Shown here piece by piece: positions 46,270 through 55,759 of a stretch of 64,000 nt of DNA; within the stretch, counting starts at the first letter, position 1; each line of letters opens with the position of its first letter. The notes below the pieces were generated by a model. That model was not told the DNA's origin. It saw only the letters and a program-made list of their open reading frames with translations, and searched no databases. This DNA comes from Zeugodacus cucurbitae (taxonomy: Eukaryota > Arthropoda > Insecta > Diptera > Tephritidae). Position numbers and translations under genes: made by a program. The stretch lies in the NCBI RefSeq assembly GCF_028554725.1, contig NC_071668.1, positions 51,193,732-51,257,731 on the forward strand, read 5' to 3'.

Positions 46270-47090
46270 ATTAAAACAATTGTTGGAAGCAGTGGAAACT
46301 AGATTTGTAAATAGGGTGGATGTACTGAATCAAGTGCAAGAAATGTGCAGAACAACTATGAGTGAAGTGAAAAAAGTATACGAAGAGGCAGAGAATTTGA
46401 ACAAGCAAAGAGACAATTTCAACTAAAACGAAAAATTAAAAGAAGTACCTAAATTTAGAAAAGAAATGCCTTTGAATGTGAAACCTAAAGAAAAACAAAC
46501 AAATGATAAATCTCAAAACGAATTAAACGAAAAAGTTGAACCAAGTATCTTAAATATAGGGAACATTAAAAACGGAAGTAACGGATTTAAAATCATAAAC
46601 AGCGAATATGATAATGAACGAAATAAAATAAAGAAAGCTAAAGAACGAAACTTGGATAAAAACTATGAAATAGAAATTCCGGACAAAATTCTCCCAAAAT
46701 TCCGCGTATATAATATGCGATTCAAACACTCAGAGAACACTAGCATTGGAAGAATCAAAAAAACATGACCGCATTCTAGAACATTCAAATTTAAAGTTAA
46801 TAACTTTCTTCGAAGTAAAACGTGGAAACAAAACGTACTACAACGCAATAATAGAAACAGATGAAGATACATTTACAAAAGTGATTGAAGCAGAAAAAAT
46901 TAGTATAGGATGGGAAAGGTGCCGAGTGTTGGATGCGGTCGATGGAAGGAGATGCTGTAAATGTAATGGGTTTAAACACAAAGCCGGTGAATCCAGAAAT
47001 GAAGAACCCTGCTTGAAATGTCACGGGAAACACAAAACAAAAATTTGTGTAGAAGAAAGTATAAATAAATGTATAAATTGAATTAAAATA
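46270..47090 (+). pseudogene. non-LTR retrotransposon ORF1 (zinc-knuckle protein), broken
   Basis: Nucleic-acid-binding ORF1 protein of a non-LTR element. It opens with ETRFVNRVDVLNQVQEMCRT, has an in-frame stop near 46425, continues RKEMPLNVKPKEKQTNDK, and shifts frame near 46750 into ITFFEVKRGNKTYYNAI and GWERCRVLDAVDGRRCCKCN. It ends in a knuckle-like cluster (RCCKCNGFKHKA, EPCLKCHGKHKTKIC, KCIN). A Lys/Asn-rich middle and C-terminal knuckles of CCHC type fit CR1/L2/Jockey-group elements; the exact clade is not resolved. Reading continues past 47090 as ERLKLELDIHHVTTNKSCPV, the conserved tail of ORF1. Confidence 0.65.
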
Positions 47091-47199
47091 AATGAACGAT
47101 TAAAATTAGAATTAGATATTCATCATGTAACAACTAATAAATCATGCCCTGTATATTTGAATAAAATTGAAATTAATAAAAAGAAAATTGGATATTAGC

Positions 47200-48314
47200 A
47201 ACAAAAGAATGTAACAGGAATATATACAAATATACAAGGTATTTTACTCAGTTTCAAACTATCATAGAAAATAATGACTTTGACTTTATTGCGTTAACAG
47301 AAACACATTTGATAATGAAAATAACTTTGATAACGAAATTTCTCTTGAAAATTATAATACATATATGTATTTTAACTTTATGTCAAACTCACAAACTGGA
47401 AAGTTGTAAAAATATCAGAAAAATTTGTTATATCTTAAGTATGGTGGTCAACATATGTATAAATGTAATGATGGAGACAATATGGTAATAGTGATAATAT
47501 TGTATAGGTCACTAGTTCAAAATACGAATTTTATGAATTCTTTAAAGAAAATGTGGAAGAGTAACGGAAGTAGGAACCCAATTACAATATTAGGAGATTT
47601 CAAATTAGACTGGAGTAGTGATGAATTTTATAAAAATCAAATTCGAAGTATTTTGAATGAGATTGGTCAAAAACAAAAAATGCAAGAACTCACAAGAATA
47701 ACAAACCATTCAAGAACAATTATTGATTACGTAATATCAAATACATTCAGTTTAATAACTCGAGTTCATCAAAATCTAAAGAACTCCCAACAAAACAAAA
47801 AAATTTTGCAATTTACAAAGAGGAATAACAATTTATTATTATAGGTATGATTAAGCAATCTTTAAAAAGAGCATAGCATTAATTATTGAGTACGAAGTAG
47901 TAGTTCTATCGAACACAATTAAAATAAAATAGAAACAACATTTAAAGATATAATTGCAATTAATACAAAATGTAAAATAGATAAATACCGTAACATGGTT
48001 CAATAAATATTTAAACATACTGAAAACACAAAAAATTTATGCGTCAAACAACTAAATTTAAAAATACAAATTAATACAAGATAGAAATAAATAATGTGAA
48101 AAATACTTCTATAAGTAGCAGTATACTAAGTTCTCAAAGCCGAAAACAAATGTGGAAAATTATTAAAGAATTATTTCTATGTAAAGAAAAATTCGTAAGA
48201 AATACAGTTATATTTCAGGGAGTTGAATGTAGTGACTGTGAAAAAATATCGAACCAATTCAATGCTTCTTCTGCTATTTATTCATGGGGAAAAATTAACA
48301 AGACATGTTTTTAG
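47200..48314 (+). pseudogene. non-LTR retrotransposon ORF2 start: endonuclease and linker
   Basis: Starts with TGIYTNIQGILLSF and NDFDFIALTETHL (catalytic Glu) in decayed frames. A clean 139-codon stretch (47425-47844) follows with NPITILGDFKLDWSSDEFYK (Asp and the Asn-equivalent, here Lys), TRITNHSRTIIDYVISNTFS, and loss of the SDH end. A further piece at 48096 (SRKQMWKIIKELFL to EKISNQFNASSAIYSWG) is the linker before RT. RT itself does not follow; coding similarity ends near 48340. Lysine in place of the conserved Asn in GDFN suggests an inactive enzyme even without the truncation. Confidence 0.65.
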
Positions 48315-48340
48315 AATGGCAATCATATAATTAGTTCAAA

Positions 48341-49433
48341 ATATTAATTAAACCCAAAAAATATAGTTAAAATGAAAAATTATTTCAGCTTTTATTTTAT
48401 TTGGCAACGAAAGTAGCGCGAAAAAATTAAAGTTTTAAGGAATTCACTTTATGCTCAATAGAAGTCAAAAATAGTAATTATTTTTATGTAAAAATGTACA
48501 TATTAAAGTGTATATATACAGTGGAACTTCTCTAACTTAAATCTCCATAAGCCATAAAAAATTTGAGGAAATTTGTATGAAATTGCCTTTCAATGCCACT
48601 TCAACAGTTCGAGTTATGGAGAACTTCGAGTTATGGAAGGAAATTTGATTTTTAAACGCTATTGCCAATTTAAAAGTTCAAGTAATGGAGATCTTCGAGT
48701 TATGGAAGTTCCACTGTACATTGTTTAACTTTTATATAAAAAGTTAGATATTTCCATGATCTAATCTGAATTACTTATTTTGTAAAATTCTTAGAATATT
48801 TTATTTTTTTTTTTTTGAATTCAATAATTACGTCATTTAGCGTTCTTATCTTATTTTTTAATAATAATTATATTTTTTCCAAAGTGTTTTAACGGCAAAT
48901 CAAAATAAATTTGAACAAAATGTCTCAAATCTGTGAGCCCTGAAGCTCTTGGTTTGTTTCTGATAGTGAAACCGTTAAAATTGGGTTCTATGACACCTAA
49001 AACTAATAGAATTTCTGATTCGAACATTCATGACACGAACCAGAATTTTTGTCGGTTTGAATTCTGATTCCGACAACTGTCAGTTTCCACAACAACACAG
49101 AGTGTGCTTCTTTCATAATTCCAATCGGGTTTCCATAGATTATATCATAGATGAATGGAAAACAAAGAGAACAAATAATAAAATTATTGCACTTTTTCTT
49201 GATTTTTAATACGCGCTTATTAGCTTCACTTGTATGTTTGTAACTTTTTTCACTGCAAGTAGGCGATCATCTCAGCAAAAAGATGCGCTTAAAAGTATGC
49301 AACATATGTACATGTATATAAATAAATATCCATAATGAAAGTATACTTTTATAGAAAAGCTATGTATACTTGGGTAGCGGGGAATTTAAAATGCAAAGAC
49401 GCACTTAACAAAAATGTATGATAACATAATGTA
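48341..49433. other. unassigned spacer with one MITE
   Basis: Apart from the MITE at 48519-48716 nothing is recognised. The RT region expected after 48340 is not here. Confidence 0.35.
48519..48716. mobile_element. pogo/Tc1-type MITE, 198 bp
   Basis: Ends CAGTGGAACTTCTCTAACTT and (complement) CAGTGGAACTTCCATAACTC. Flanked by TA (48517-48518 and 48717-48718). CAGTGGAACYTC-type ends with a TA duplication are typical of pogo-like MITEs. The motif TTCGAGTTATGGA is repeated internally. Confidence 0.8.
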
Positions 49434-49954
49434 CCTAGCAGATTTAAAAGCGAGATCTCCTGAAAGGTGGAATGAAGGAGTCCTCCTACTGACTTCTTTT
49501 AGGAGCAGTAAGGGAGATTTTTTTAATTTTTTCTTATATTGTGTTTTTTTTTAATATTTTATTTTTGTGTTGACCTCCCTTTGTTATCTTTTAGGAGCAA
49601 AAAATTAGATTTTATACTTCTATTGTGATTTTTTTTACTTCATTTCAGTATTGGTCTCCTTTAGTCCTCCTTTAGGAGAAATAAAGAGATTTTTTAATTG
49701 TCGTAGCTTAAAAATCGTACTTTTGATTCAAAAATTACAATTTAACGGGAAATAATAACTGTTAATTTTTGTCTTCAAGCAATTGTTCATTTCAACTGTG
49801 TTTTTTAAAGCGTGCAGACGTAAGTGTTTTATATCTATTGAGTATTAAATTTTTAAATTGATAATTAAATGTACTCTAAAAGGCATTTAAAACGCCTAGT
49901 GAATAAAAAATTAAATAATTTATATAAAAAAAAAACAAAATAATAATACACAAA

Positions 49955-50563
49955 ATGAAAATGATGTGCAAAGTGAAAGTGAAAATGATGTGGAAAGAAA
50001 GAAACATGGAACAAAGAATACGGAAGCGAGAGGAAATATCGGCGCAGAACACTATACTCCTGGAGCGGATTATTGACATATTTCCACCGATGAAGATTGA
50101 ATTAATAATATTTCCTATAAAAAACATGAGTGATTTAGCATCTACAGAATCCTTGCTTTTGAATAAGCCTGAGGCAGAAATTGTGAGTATGATAAAATAC
50201 ATTTGATAAGATGTTACTAAACAGTTTGAGTTTATTATAGGTGGCGTATCTGAAGCAAAATTTTTCAAAAAGACCCCTATCAAAAATTTTGGATGAAGTG
50301 ATTGCGGAGTCCCTGCTCTTAAAAGTGAATTGGGATGGAGCCAAAAAAAAAGTTACATTGAAGAATTATCCACTTTTCAATAAATTTCTTTACGGTAATA
50401 CATAATTTCAATTCATGTCTATTATCTATTTTTTTAACAAGTTTAATTTTTAGAGGCCTTAAAAGATGATTACTCATACCCTGATTTTGAGGCAAAGATC
50501 AAAAAGGCGTTTCTCAAATGTAAGGCTCAGTTCTACAGGAACACTTGTAATATAAAAAAATAA
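49955..50563 (+). CDS. three-exon gene inside the CCCAGCAG element, DUF4806-like (163 aa)
   Basis: Predicted exons are 49955-50182, 50241-50394 and 50454-50563. The two introns of 58 and 59 bp have GT...AG ends (GTGAGT...TTATAG; GTAATA...TTTTAG), and joining them keeps one frame. Product order: a basic start, EEISAQNTILLERIIDIFPP, IFPIKNMSDLASTESLLL, VAYLKQNFSKRPLSKILDEV, LKVNWDGAKKKVTLKNYPLF, and EALKDDYSYPDFEAKIKKAF to the stop. The second half (a 'prim.l..l...' phase, a WxGxxxK core and an acidic exon leading to a helical tail) resembles the DUF4806 domain of insect and transposon proteins; this is a tentative recollection. The first exon is uncertain, since the ATG at 49955 follows poly-A and differs from copy 1. 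Either a captured host exon set or an accessory protein. Confidence 0.6.
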
Positions 50564-50655
50564 TAGATTTCATGTACATTCTTTAATATAAAATAAAATT
50601 ATAAAAATTTGTTTTTGTTAAAATAATTGCAGGTTGAAAATAATATAGGATTTAT

Positions 50656-50775
50656 CATAGAGATCTCCTATAGTAGTAATCATAGAGATCTCCTTTGGGA
50701 TTAATCATAGAGATCTCCTATATCAGTAATCATAGAGATAACCATTGGGATTAATCCTAGAGATCTCCATTAGGA
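50656..50775. repeat. subterminal 25-bp repeat array, copy 2
   Basis: Units of CATAGAGATCTCCTATAGTA-GTAAT and variants, at the same place as in copy 1 but with one unit fewer and with more changes (AGATAACCATTGG). Confidence 0.7.
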
Positions 50776-50937
50776 CGTTAAAAGGAGTACTCGCGTTCCA
50801 ATGACATGCAATGTTAAAAACGAGTATACAATTTTACGTGTATTTACACACGAGTATTAGGAGTAATAGGGAGTATGCGATATCTCCTAAAGGATTAATC
50901 CAGGAGGTCGCAAACGAACATCCTAAAATCTGCTGGG

Positions 50938-51329
50938 TAAAAATAAAAGCACACCAAGAGAAATAATATTTGTATAAAAACCATTGGCTTTTAGGTAATA
51001 AAATTTAGGTTTGTAATTGCAAAGCTGGGCTTATAATTGGAAGAACATATGTATGCATGGTCATATTTTCCAAAGCATCTCTATAAAAGCCAATGAGTAA
51101 CAGGAAGGTCCTGCGTAAAAATTGAATACTGCCTAATTATAAATTTTGAGATTTCGCCTTTTAGCAGTACTGTTTACAGCGTAACATCAAACTATAAAGC
51201 TAAAAATAAATATATAAACAAAATCTATTGTTTTTTGATTCTATTGAATAATGCATTAAATAATTAAAAATTGGTTAAAATTGCTCATTAGAACGGATTT
51301 TATGAGCAGTTAAGTGTAAAAGTGACAAA
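50938..51329. other. unassigned sequence
   Basis: No recognisable feature. Confidence 0.3.
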
Positions 51330-51480
51330 CATTAATCCGTCATTGCTCGTCACTGTAAATGCAGATGACACTCTACTATATGCAGAAGGGGAAAATGAGG
51401 AGTGCCAGAATAAGATATAAAACTTTAAAATGGCTTAGTATTGAAGAAAGATTTGAACTCAATATTAAACACAAACAATT
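51330..51480 (+). pseudogene. non-LTR reverse transcriptase fragment
   Basis: Reads SLLVTVNADDTLLYAEGENE then ECQNKI and, after a stop, LKWLSIEERFELNIKHKQF. NADDTLLYAEG corresponds to RT motif C (YADD, first residue changed) followed by the LxWLS...L.lN..K region. It may be the far 3' part of the element whose 5' part is at 46270-48314, with the CCCAGCAG element and other sequence in between. Confidence 0.55.
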
Positions 51481-51535
51481 TATTAAATGAAAAATGAAAA
51501 CGCACCTAAATACTTGACTGGAAAAATTGAATAAT

Positions 51536-52084
51536 CGCCCCTATTCCCATTGTCGTTATCGTTTTAAAACGACTTAAGAACGCCTATTTTTCATTCCTGT
51601 TGGCGTTAACGACATTTATCGAAAATAAATTGAGATTCCCCAATTTGAAACGACATAGAAACAGTCGTTTTTTGTCGTTGCTATAATTGTGAGCGACATA
51701 GAAACGACGCGGTTGTTTGAAGGAATATTTGAAGTGAAGATGAAAATTCCAAATCGGAAACAGTTTGAAATTTTAATTTCTGAAATGGAAAAATATCCTG
51801 CTTATGCCAAAGACTTTAGAAAAGGGATAAATCCTTTAAATTTCGATTTTTTGGGAGGGATATTTTTTTCTCAAAAAAAAAAAATAATAATAATAAATCC
51901 ATTCCACCGCCATCTCTCGTCGGAAATTGTTGGCATTAATAAAATTGCATTTTTATATCTAAGAATATATTTAAGATATGAAAGATATACTTCAAGAATA
52001 CCAATTTAGGAACGAAACGACGACAAGAACGACAACGACTTAGAAGCGACTATTAAAACGACAACGACAACGGGAATAGGGCCG
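51536..52084 (+). mobile_element. TIR element with a small ORF, 549 bp
   Basis: Left end CGCCCCTATTCCCATTGTCG, right end (complement) CGGCCCTATTCCCGTTGTCG. AAT is present on both sides (51533-51535 and 52085-52087), a possible 3-bp duplication. Subterminal regions are full of ACGAC/GTCGT words. One ORF lies between the TIRs. Probably related to PIF/Harbinger. Confidence 0.65.
51689..52009 (+). CDS. small ORF in the TIR element, possible SANT/Myb-like DNA-binding fragment (106 aa)
   Basis: MSDIETTRLFEGIFEVKMKI is followed by PNRKQFEILISEMEKYPAYA and KDFRKG. The segment 'NxKQFExLxxxMEKxPxxAxxFxKG' is the first helical part of the SANT/Myb-like domains found in insect proteins and in the second ORF of many Harbinger elements. 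After residue ~50 the sequence turns low-complexity (poly-K from an A-run) and no longer fits, suggesting a 3' deletion or frameshift. Most likely a fragment of the parent element's DNA-binding protein. Confidence 0.4.
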   Translation: MSDIETTRLFEGIFEVKMKIPNRKQFEILISEMEKYPAYAKDFRKGINPLNFDFLGGIFFSQKKKIIIINPFHRHLSSEIVGINKIAFLYLRIYLRYERYTSRIPI

Positions 52085-52087
52085 AAT

Positions 52088-52520
52088 TACTTACAGTCGT
52101 GATTGGGTGCCAAAGATGTATAGTTATGTCAGGACTGCAGAAAAATATGTGTCAAGTTAAGGCGATCTTGGGATTCTTTGACTATATATTTAAATGTATA
52201 AGAGCTCTTTCACACATATCAACTCCTCTTGCGGCAATTCCCAGTTTATAGGAGAGGGGGTGACGAAGAGAGGAGAATCGCGCCGAGTCTGCTGTGTTCG
52301 GGCAACACGCTTTGTGTTTTCATTCGTAACAGTTCGCTGCGACGTTTTTCGCCATTCGTATTCTTACTTCAATCGTATATATGTATGTATGTAGCTGCAT
52401 TTCCACTTATTTTTTTAATTTAATATTTTGAGTATATTTATAAAATTTAATTTCATATTTTGGTGATAATTTGCAAATATCTATACAAATATGCATAATA
52501 TAATATAAATATTTTAGAAA
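52088..52520. other. unassigned sequence upstream of Harbinger gene
   Basis: Possible promoter/5' region of the element. Its TIR was searched for by eye and not found. Confidence 0.3.
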
Positions 52521-53237
52521 ATGGAGTATGGCGAAAAAATTGAATTAATTACAGATATTGTGGAATGTATGGAGGAAGCCATACAAATTGCTTCAGACGA
52601 TAGTGAAAAGAGTGATATGTGTGAAGGTATGTTATAAAATCTTTGTTTTAATTTTGAATTATAAATAAAATGTATTTATTAATTGATAGAACTGATTAAT
52701 ATTTTCGATAGAGTGGCCCAAATAACTATAAGGAAAAAGAAACGACAATGGGTTAAAGTAAGGAGAACAACCAAGTCGCAAACAGGCCCACATTCATTTT
52801 TAATGAAGGAACAATTGCCTTTTGATAAAAAGGAAAAACTGTCACTGACCCTCCGTTTTCTTGCAAAGGTAAGTTTGAAATGAAACTTTTTCGTATTCTA
52901 AACTACAAAATTAAGGAAATTAATATATTTTTTTTAAATATTTTATAGGTAAAACATTTCAAAGCTTAAATTTTGCTTAAAAAATTTCGGTATCAGCAAT
53001 GAAGCAAATGAATTTGCAATACGATGGCAATTTCCAAATTGTCTGGGCGCATTGGATGGTAAACATATCACCTTTAGGCCAAAGGAACAAATAGTATAAT
53101 TTTGTTGACCTTGGTTGATGCAAATTGCATTTTATTTACGTGGATGGTGGATGTAACGATGCAGGAGTATTCCTTCAAAGTGAACTTGCTTTGGTACTAC
53201 GAGAAGAGAGAGGATTACCAACGAATTCAACTATAGG
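52521..53237 (+). pseudogene. PIF/Harbinger transposase, degraded, with introns
   Basis: Starts MEYGEKIELITDIVECMEEA. A first intron (GTATGT...TTGATAG, about 52626-52688) joins to ELINIFDRVAQITIRKKKRQ and WVKVRRTTKSQ. Then KEQLPFDKKEKLSLTLRFLA and a second intron (52869-52948, GTAAGT...TATAG). Downstream pieces read KTFQSLNFA, RWQFPNCLGALDGKHITFRP (first catalytic Asp), YNFVDLG, IYVDGGCNDAGVFLQSEL (second catalytic Asp region) and LREERGLP. The order FxSL, W.FPNC.GALDGKH, VD.G..G..DGGVF is diagnostic of Harbinger DDE transposases. Frameshifts near 53090-53150 and loss of the final third, including the catalytic Glu, make it inactive. Confidence 0.75.
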
Positions 53238-53579
53238 TAGTAATAGATGTCTACCATATGGGGGGCAGTAATTCTATGATGTTATTTTCCATTATGAAAT
53301 GTAATATATATATGAAAATGTCCAACAGCTTTTTGTTGAATATAAACACTTTTTTGTTTAATTCATATCATATTTTATTCATTGGTTTTAATTTATATTT
53401 CATACAACTTACAACTAAATACAAAATAAATAGTATTTATTCAAAACTAAGGCACTAAATAGAAGGCCTTAGGCTTTGTCAAATAAATCACATTTCAGGT
53501 TTAAATTAAAAATATATTTTATAACTATATAAAAACATCTACATTATTTGTACTTCAAAAATCAGTAAATAAAAAAAAC
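53238..53579. other. non-coding spacer between convergent Harbinger genes
   Basis: AT-rich 3' ends of the two convergent genes; nothing else recognised. Confidence 0.4.
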
Positions 53580-54514
53580 TTACAAATTTTCAAAATCTTG
53601 ATAATCAAAAATCCCACTCATGGCATTCTGAAGTAAATCGTTTTGAGGGGATTGTAACTGTGAATCACGATGCCTATTAGACTCTTGCACTAAACGGCGC
53701 ATAATGCATTGGACCTCCCATACAGCGTCTTCTTGCAGGTGAGGAACTACTCTTTCATTTTCGCCGAGACCAAATTGCCTAGCTAACTATATGGTCTATT
53801 GCGTCTTTCAGCAATTTTTTCTCTTACAGCTGCAAAATCCTGCCTCACTTTAGTCAATGCAGTGCTCTAAAAAAATATTATAAGAAAATAAATAAGTAAA
53901 TTCTTTAATTTACTAAATTAAAATTATAATACCTTTCGCCTATTCCTCTGTCTTTCTTCTAGACCATTCATTCTTTCAGTTATCTATAAATGTAGATAAT
54001 TATAAAGCTTAAACTTATTTGTTTTATACACATACATATATATGAAAAATTTATTATATTAACGATTTCTTCTGCCACAATTGGTTGGATATAAATTATT
54101 TCCACTTTCCTGACTTCCCGACGCGCTTGGATCCTAAAGTATAATAATTGTTTGAGTTGATTTAACAAACATTAATAAAATAAAATTTAAGTATTACCTC
54201 GTTTGTGGTAGCGAGAAGCACTATAATTATGGAGATTATAAATCGTTGATACCAGCTATGCTTTTTCGTGAATTACGCACTTCACGAATTTCCCTCAAAT
54301 ATTGAGTTTTTAAATTTTTCCATTTTTTTTTATTTCAAACACATTTATATTTGATATATTTATCTCCTCGCATAGTTTGTTGAAAGCTTCGGCTTTCGCA
54401 TTACGGTCCAAATATACCGGTGACTTAATATTATATACATGTATATTCCTTGGCTTCTACCAAATATATTAATTTTTCAATTTGCTCTTGAGTCCACTTT
54501 ATTTTTTCCACCAT
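53580..54514 (-). pseudogene. Harbinger-associated MADF/Myb-like DNA-binding protein, degraded
   Basis: Minus strand from ATG at 54514: MVEKIKWTQEQIEKLIYLVE, then after a frameshift SPVYLDRNAKAEAFNKLCEE, NVFEIKKKWKNLKTQYLREI and REVRNSRKS, the typical layout of a MADF DNA-binding domain. Later exons read SASGSQESGNNLYPTN, ITERMNGLEERQRNRRK, an intron near 53870-53930, STALTKVRQDFAAVREKIAE, and a C-terminal exon with NERVVPHLQEDAVWEVQCIM and SPQNDLLQNAMSGIFDYQDF ending at 53580. Harbinger elements often pair a transposase with a Myb/MADF protein that brings it to the nucleus and to its ends. It lies convergent to the transposase and is likely the second gene of the same element. Stops and shifts make it non-functional. 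Confidence 0.65.
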
Positions 54515-54979
54515 ATTTATATAAAATAATCGCATATTATTACACAGACAATTTAAAAAATATAAAAATTTATTTATTCAACTCATCACTTTGTAAAATT
54601 TCATAAACACTGTAAATTAACACCCTCACGCTTCAATATTCAAATAACTATGCAACAGGCATTAAGTGTAGCGTAGCCGTACAGCACAAAAATTTGAGAA
54701 AATAATATGAAAGAGAATGACAGAAAAACACGAACAGAGTTGTCGAAACAAATTCCTCATGTGAACGCAATGGGCGACATCAAAAGAGAATCGCCCGAGA
54801 ATTAGCAACAGGATTTGCCCAGTCTGAAAGTGGTCTAAATGAGTAAATGAGTGCACTACTAAAATAACTACAGAAATTTCAGCCTTGGGTTTTGTTGTTT
54901 TTCATTTTACCCTTGCTGACCGAACGGTTTATTACTATATCTCATTCTTTTTGTTTGTTCTGCTGATAGATCGGTGCGT
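54515..54979. other. unassigned sequence before hAT element
   Basis: No feature recognised; the right end of the Harbinger element may lie here. The last 8 bases (54972-54979) are the hAT target duplication. Confidence 0.3.
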
Positions 54980-55294
54980 AGGGATGGCAACGATTAATCA
55001 TTTCATTAAATTAATCGATTATTTTCATTCAATTTACGATTTAATTGCTTCGAAACACCTTTTCTAATTACTCGACTATTACTCGAGTAATTGCAAAATA
55101 ATCGCAAACAGCATTTTGAGATTTAATACATTTTATGTTCATCTAAGTTAGCTACAAGAGTCGAAATTGCAAACGGTGTAAACATAGTTAAATTCTAATA
55201 TGTCAACGTAGTTTAATATCAACAAATGAATGTCTGGTAACACTGCATTTACAGTTAAGTCAAACGCATTTTACGTTCAGTTGTTTGAAGAGCA

Positions 55295-55419
55295 ATGACG
55301 CCAGTTAAAAGCGAAGTGTGGACATTTTTTTTAATAAAATAAGCAATAACTACGTTAAATGTCAACTTTGCTGCAAAAATTTAAAATTTTCTAAAAACAA
55401 TATGTTGCAGCATTTAAAA
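55295..55419 (+). pseudogene. hAT transposase N-terminus (BED-type zinc finger), broken
   Basis: Begins MTPVKSEVWTFF and, after a stop and shift, reads NNYVKCQLCCKNLKFSKNNM then LQHLK. The pattern W-x-F-F ... C-x2-C ... H is the BED finger that hAT transposases use to bind their ends. It is cut exactly at the TTAA target of the inserted MITE. Confidence 0.65.
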
Positions 55420-55423
55420 TTAA

Positions 55424-55705
55424 CCCTGGAAAGTCATGCCGCGTTGTTTCGACGACGCGAGTGTTTATTTTGTACAAAAGCCGAATGAATCAGGGCTGTG
55501 AAAATTTTATTTATTTAATAAAAGATTTAAGAAAAACTGTTTGATATTGTTTTATTTAGAAGATATACAAACCAGGTAATGTGAATATATTGATTTTAGT
55601 AGGTTTTGATAGGTAGGATAATATATTAAGAACTTTGAGTAATGCCGTCGTCGAATCGACGAGAGATGACCTCTACTTTTTAAAAATAACGATGACCTTC
55701 CAGGG
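55424..55705. mobile_element. TTAA-flanked MITE in hAT gene, 282 bp
   Basis: TTAA on both sides (55420-55423 and 55706-55709). Ends CCCTGGAAAGTCATG and (complement) CCCTGGAAGGTCATC, followed inward by TTCGACGACG and GATTCGACGACGG inverted words. piggyBac-type, non-coding, and unrelated in sequence to the other two TTAA elements. Confidence 0.75.
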
Positions 55706-55759
55706 TTAAGTTGGAGCAATCGGTATTACATTTTAAATTTCTTCTAGTTATATATAAAT

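Larger units (their letters stand above)
49434..50937 (+). mobile_element. CCCAGCAG TIR element, copy 2, uninterrupted, 1.5 kb
   Basis: Left end CCTAGCAGATTTAAAAGCGA (one change from CCCAGCAG) and right end (complement) CCCAGCAGATTTTAGGATG. Flanked by TA (49432-49433 and 50938-50939). It aligns with copy 1 on both flanks of the latter's insertions. It carries one small spliced gene, AGGAG-rich left subterminal sequence and a repeat array on the right. The superfamily is not recognised. The element is too short to hold a standard transposase, so it is probably non-autonomous, mobilised in trans. Confidence 0.8.
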
